Assembly (NCBI GenBank): GCA_023429825.1
Contig: JAEZDC010000055.1
Span: 1-14,367 of the forward strand
Source: Bacteroidota bacterium
Lineage (GTDB): Bacteria; Bacteroidota; Bacteroidia; Chitinophagales; Chitinophagaceae
Direction of reading: 5' to 3'
Length of the DNA: 14,367 nucleotides
Below, piece by piece: positions 12,678 through 14,367 of this stretch. Each line of letters opens with the position of its first letter. Within the stretch, counting starts at the first letter, position 1. The notes beneath the pieces were generated by a model, which saw nothing but the letters and a program-made list of their open reading frames with translations, searched no databases and was not told the DNA's origin. Both the position numbers and the translations under genes were made by a program.

Positions 12678-12854
12678 ATGAACGAAAAACAAAAGCAGCC
12701 GCAGGAAAACAAGGATGCACCTGTACAACCCGACCCGGAAACATTACACACGACCGATCCGCAGAAGCACATGAAAGGTCCTGTCTCATCATTGATGAAC
12801 GAAGCAAGAGAAACAGCGGAGACACCGGAGAAACCTGAGGAAGAAAAAAAGTAA
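12678..12854 (+). CDS. Small hydrophilic protein, 58 aa, unknown function
   Basis: Read directly from the sequence: ATG at 12678, TAA at 12852. It is disordered and extremely hydrophilic, opening MNEKQKQPQENKDAPVQPDP. Residues 21-40 contain ETLHTTDPQKHMKGPVSSLM, and the end is a Glu/Lys/Pro tail (ETPEKPEEEKK). The block TTDPQxHMxGPVSS looks like the conserved centre of a family of tiny Bacteroidota proteins, but I cannot name it. The codon use and the absence of rare or repeated junk support a real gene. An AT-rich leader (GTTAAAAAATTAATCAC) precedes the ATG, as in other genes here. It converges with the rhodanese gene, 11 bases between stops, with no hairpin seen. Confidence 0.72.
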   Translation: MNEKQKQPQENKDAPVQPDPETLHTTDPQKHMKGPVSSLMNEARETAETPEKPEEEKK

Positions 12855-12865
12855 GCTTTAAATGC

Positions 12866-14086
12866 TTACTTATTCTCTTCAGAAACTCCTTCTACCCAGT
12901 CGTGCATGAATTTCATTCCCGGGGTGTTGGATGCGGTCCATCTTACATTGAAGAGGCCACCGGCTAATACGTACACCTTAGAGAATCCGTTCTTAGCAAG
13001 TGCATCTGCCACTGCATACATTTCAGCGCCACTGGAGAATGAATAAATAACAACGGGTACAGACTTGTGTTTATCAAGCTCTGATATGCGTGTTGGTATA
13101 TCGTTAGCCGGGATATTGATCGCATTCTTTAAATGGCCGATATTTCTGAAACCATCTTTATGTGTGCCTGCAAATTCTTCAGCGCTTCTCACATCAAGTA
13201 TAACTGCATCCTTATTAGCAGGAAAGAACCTGGAAAATTCTCCCGAACTCATGATGTTGAACTTGGCAGGAGAAACATATAACTCAGCACATGGCCAATC
13301 GCTTCTATCTGCATAGAGCCAACGGTCAATTCCTTCGATCAAAGCCTTCACGTTAGTATACCCCTTATCAACTAACAGCTTCGCGGCTTTAGCGGCATCA
13401 GTACCATTAAGGTCTGTAACTACGATTGGTTGAGTCTTTGGTATTTCCGATAACTTATTTTCCAGCTCCGACAATGCTATATGTTTAGTGCCACTGAAGT
13501 ATCCGAATGCATTTGTTTTTGCATTACCAGTAACCCGGTTCCATGCTGAGTCCGGACGCACATCCAGGATATAAGTAGTTCCTTTTGCAACAAGACGTTG
13601 ACAAAACGCTGCAGAAGATATCAGCGAATACTTGTTTGCAGTTTTAAAATATTCATCTACACAATATTTCTCGTCACCGGTAAGCATATGCAAAGCGGTC
13701 ATTCCTCCATTAATATTCATCACATTGGTAAAACCGCTGTCTGCAAGCAGCTTACTTGCCCTGCGGCTGCGCTGGCTGTGCGAACAGTATACAAAAACAG
13801 GTTTGTCTTTATAAGCTTCTATCTGTCTCCATTGCTGAGGTAGTTGCCGGATGTCGATATTGATCGCTCCATCTAAATGGCCTATGTTCAATCCTGTTGA
13901 TGCAGAAGTATCGTAATATTCACCTTGCGAACGAACATCCAGGAATAAATAACCTTTATTCTTCTTCAGTTCTTTACAGAGGTCCTGCGGAAAAACTGTC
14001 TTGAAAAGAACATTGTCATTCTTGTATTGAGCATATCCTGGTACAAATACAAGCATTAGAAAAGCAATCAATGATGAGCGTAGCAT
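12866..14086 (-). CDS. Exported triple-rhodanese protein with one active-site cysteine
   Basis: 406 aa. A signal peptide (MLRSSLIAFLMLVFVPGYA, probable cut before QYKN) sends it to the periplasm. Domain 1 (about 26-140) has DVRSQGEY and the active loop VYCSHSQRSRRA, with Cys101 and Arg residues for sulfane-sulfur transfer. Domain 2 (about 150-265) has ILDVRPDSAW, but its loop is VTDLNGTDAAKA, with Asp225 in place of Cys. Domain 3 (about 275-395) has ILDVRSAEEF with loop IYSFSSGAEM, with Ser349 in place of Cys. It therefore has one catalytic and two inactive domains. Sulfur donors and acceptors cannot be told. The gene lies 21 bases downstream of the outer-membrane DUF5916-like gene, so the two are probably co-transcribed, and both products belong to the cell envelope. 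Confidence 0.93.
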   Translation of the reverse strand: MLRSSLIAFLMLVFVPGYAQYKNDNVLFKTVFPQDLCKELKKNKGYLFLDVRSQGEYYDTSASTGLNIGHLDGAINIDIRQLPQQWRQIEAYKDKPVFVYCSHSQRSRRASKLLADSGFTNVMNINGGMTALHMLTGDEKYCVDEYFKTANKYSLISSAAFCQRLVAKGTTYILDVRPDSAWNRVTGNAKTNAFGYFSGTKHIALSELENKLSEIPKTQPIVVTDLNGTDAAKAAKLLVDKGYTNVKALIEGIDRWLYADRSDWPCAELYVSPAKFNIMSSGEFSRFFPANKDAVILDVRSAEEFAGTHKDGFRNIGHLKNAINIPANDIPTRISELDKHKSVPVVIYSFSSGAEMYAVADALAKNGFSKVYVLAGGLFNVRWTASNTPGMKFMHDWVEGVSEENK

Positions 14087-14107
14087 ATGGCGAATTTGTT
14101 TAGAAAG

Positions 14108-14367
14108 TTATTTCAAAAACCGGTAGGTCCACTTCATTAAGAAAATGTTTCTTGCCTGGTTGGCAAAAGCATTAGTGAATAAGCTGTTGAATAATGGCCT
14201 GTCCAGTTCATTGGATACATCGGTATTTCCCTGAGACCAAACGAGGTAAAACTCCGAACCCGGCTTATACTCCCAACGCAATACCGCATTGGACCTGAAC
14301 TGAACAAAATTGAAATCAGGTGCACCAAAGCTGTAATCAACCAATCCGTCACTGTTCTCATCTACAT
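14108..14367 (-). CDS. C-terminus of a DUF5916-type outer-membrane beta-barrel protein (partial)
   Basis: Only the last 86 codons or so are inside the window; the gene continues past the right edge. The frame is open to the border: VDENSDGLVDYSFG, then APDFNFVQFRSNAVLRWEYK, PGSEFYLVWSQGNTD and the final strand IFLMKWTYRFLK. The blocks PDFNFxxFRSNxVLRWEYxPGSxFYLVWSQ are typical of the barrel end of DUF5916 proteins (carbohydrate-binding module plus barrel, Bacteroidota). Alternating hydrophobic residues and an aromatic C-terminal strand fit outer-membrane insertion. The apparent ATG/TTG at 14344 is not the start. It is likely the first gene of an operon with the rhodanese protein. Confidence 0.85.
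   Translation of the reverse strand, partial: VDENSDGLVDYSFGAPDFNFVQFRSNAVLRWEYKPGSEFYLVWSQGNTDVSNELDRPLFNSLFTNAFANQARNIFLMKWTYRFLK

Noticed and set aside
5337..14095. ATGGCGAAT at 5337, 8236 and 14087, all intergenic
   Set aside because: A nine-base word occurring three times in 14 kb is expected for several words by chance, and the flanks differ.
1..14367. Search for CRISPR arrays, insertion sequences, integrases, toxin-antitoxin pairs and defence genes
   Set aside because: No regular repeats with spacers, no transposase or nuclease motifs, and no restriction or antiphage domains were seen.

Overview
The window reads as a Bacteroidota chromosome, most likely Chitinophagaceae or a near relative. 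That is inferred from the gene set: the tail of a DUF5916-type outer-membrane barrel protein, many 60-130 aa hypothetical proteins, a degenerate receiver protein, a very large PAS protein, and mostly weak Shine-Dalgarno sequences. It contains no rRNA, tRNA, CRISPR array, transposase or phage gene that I can see. It looks like a house-keeping/stress region of small monocistronic genes, many closed by clear hairpin terminators.

Layout. 1-837 (+) is the C-terminal half of a PAS/histidine kinase with an in-frame TAA at 31-33. It meets, by a 4-base convergent overlap, an orphan Alg13/GT28-type glycosyltransferase domain (834-1355, -). Positions 1505-3390 carry small genes: an unknown acidic protein, a Cys-rich four-helix-bundle copper-storage-like protein, an unknown 80 aa protein, a cold-shock protein and a CxxC protein of unknown function. 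From 3721 to 8225 are a small coiled-coil protein, an M42 metallopeptidase broken by two frameshifts, a second coiled-coil protein, an acidic unknown, a two-gene operon (receiver lacking the phospho-acceptor Asp, plus an unknown protein), an RRM RNA-binding protein, a DUF6766-like membrane protein whose N-terminus is displaced by one base, and a tandem pair of coiled-coil proteins. 8250-11420 (-) is a 1056 aa protein of about eight PAS domains with no output domain. 11659-12854 holds a KGG-motif stress protein, an unknown, a UVR-like small protein and a 58 aa hydrophilic protein. 12866-14367 (-) is a likely operon of a DUF5916-type outer-membrane protein (partial) and an exported triple-rhodanese protein.

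How they may work together (inference). Cold-shock protein, RRM protein and KGG protein point to RNA handling and stress survival. The PAS array, the receiver without Asp and the interrupted kinase are signalling parts whose usual catalytic or acceptor pieces are missing or separated. The best candidate for something undescribed is a family of about 65-70 aa coiled-coil proteins. Three members (3721, 5100, 7809) align without gaps around a Tyr-x16-Lys-like core, a fourth (8013) is a probable divergent member, and two of the four form an operon. Three loci show single-base disruptions or a nonsense codon, so either gene decay or consensus sequence error must be settled first.
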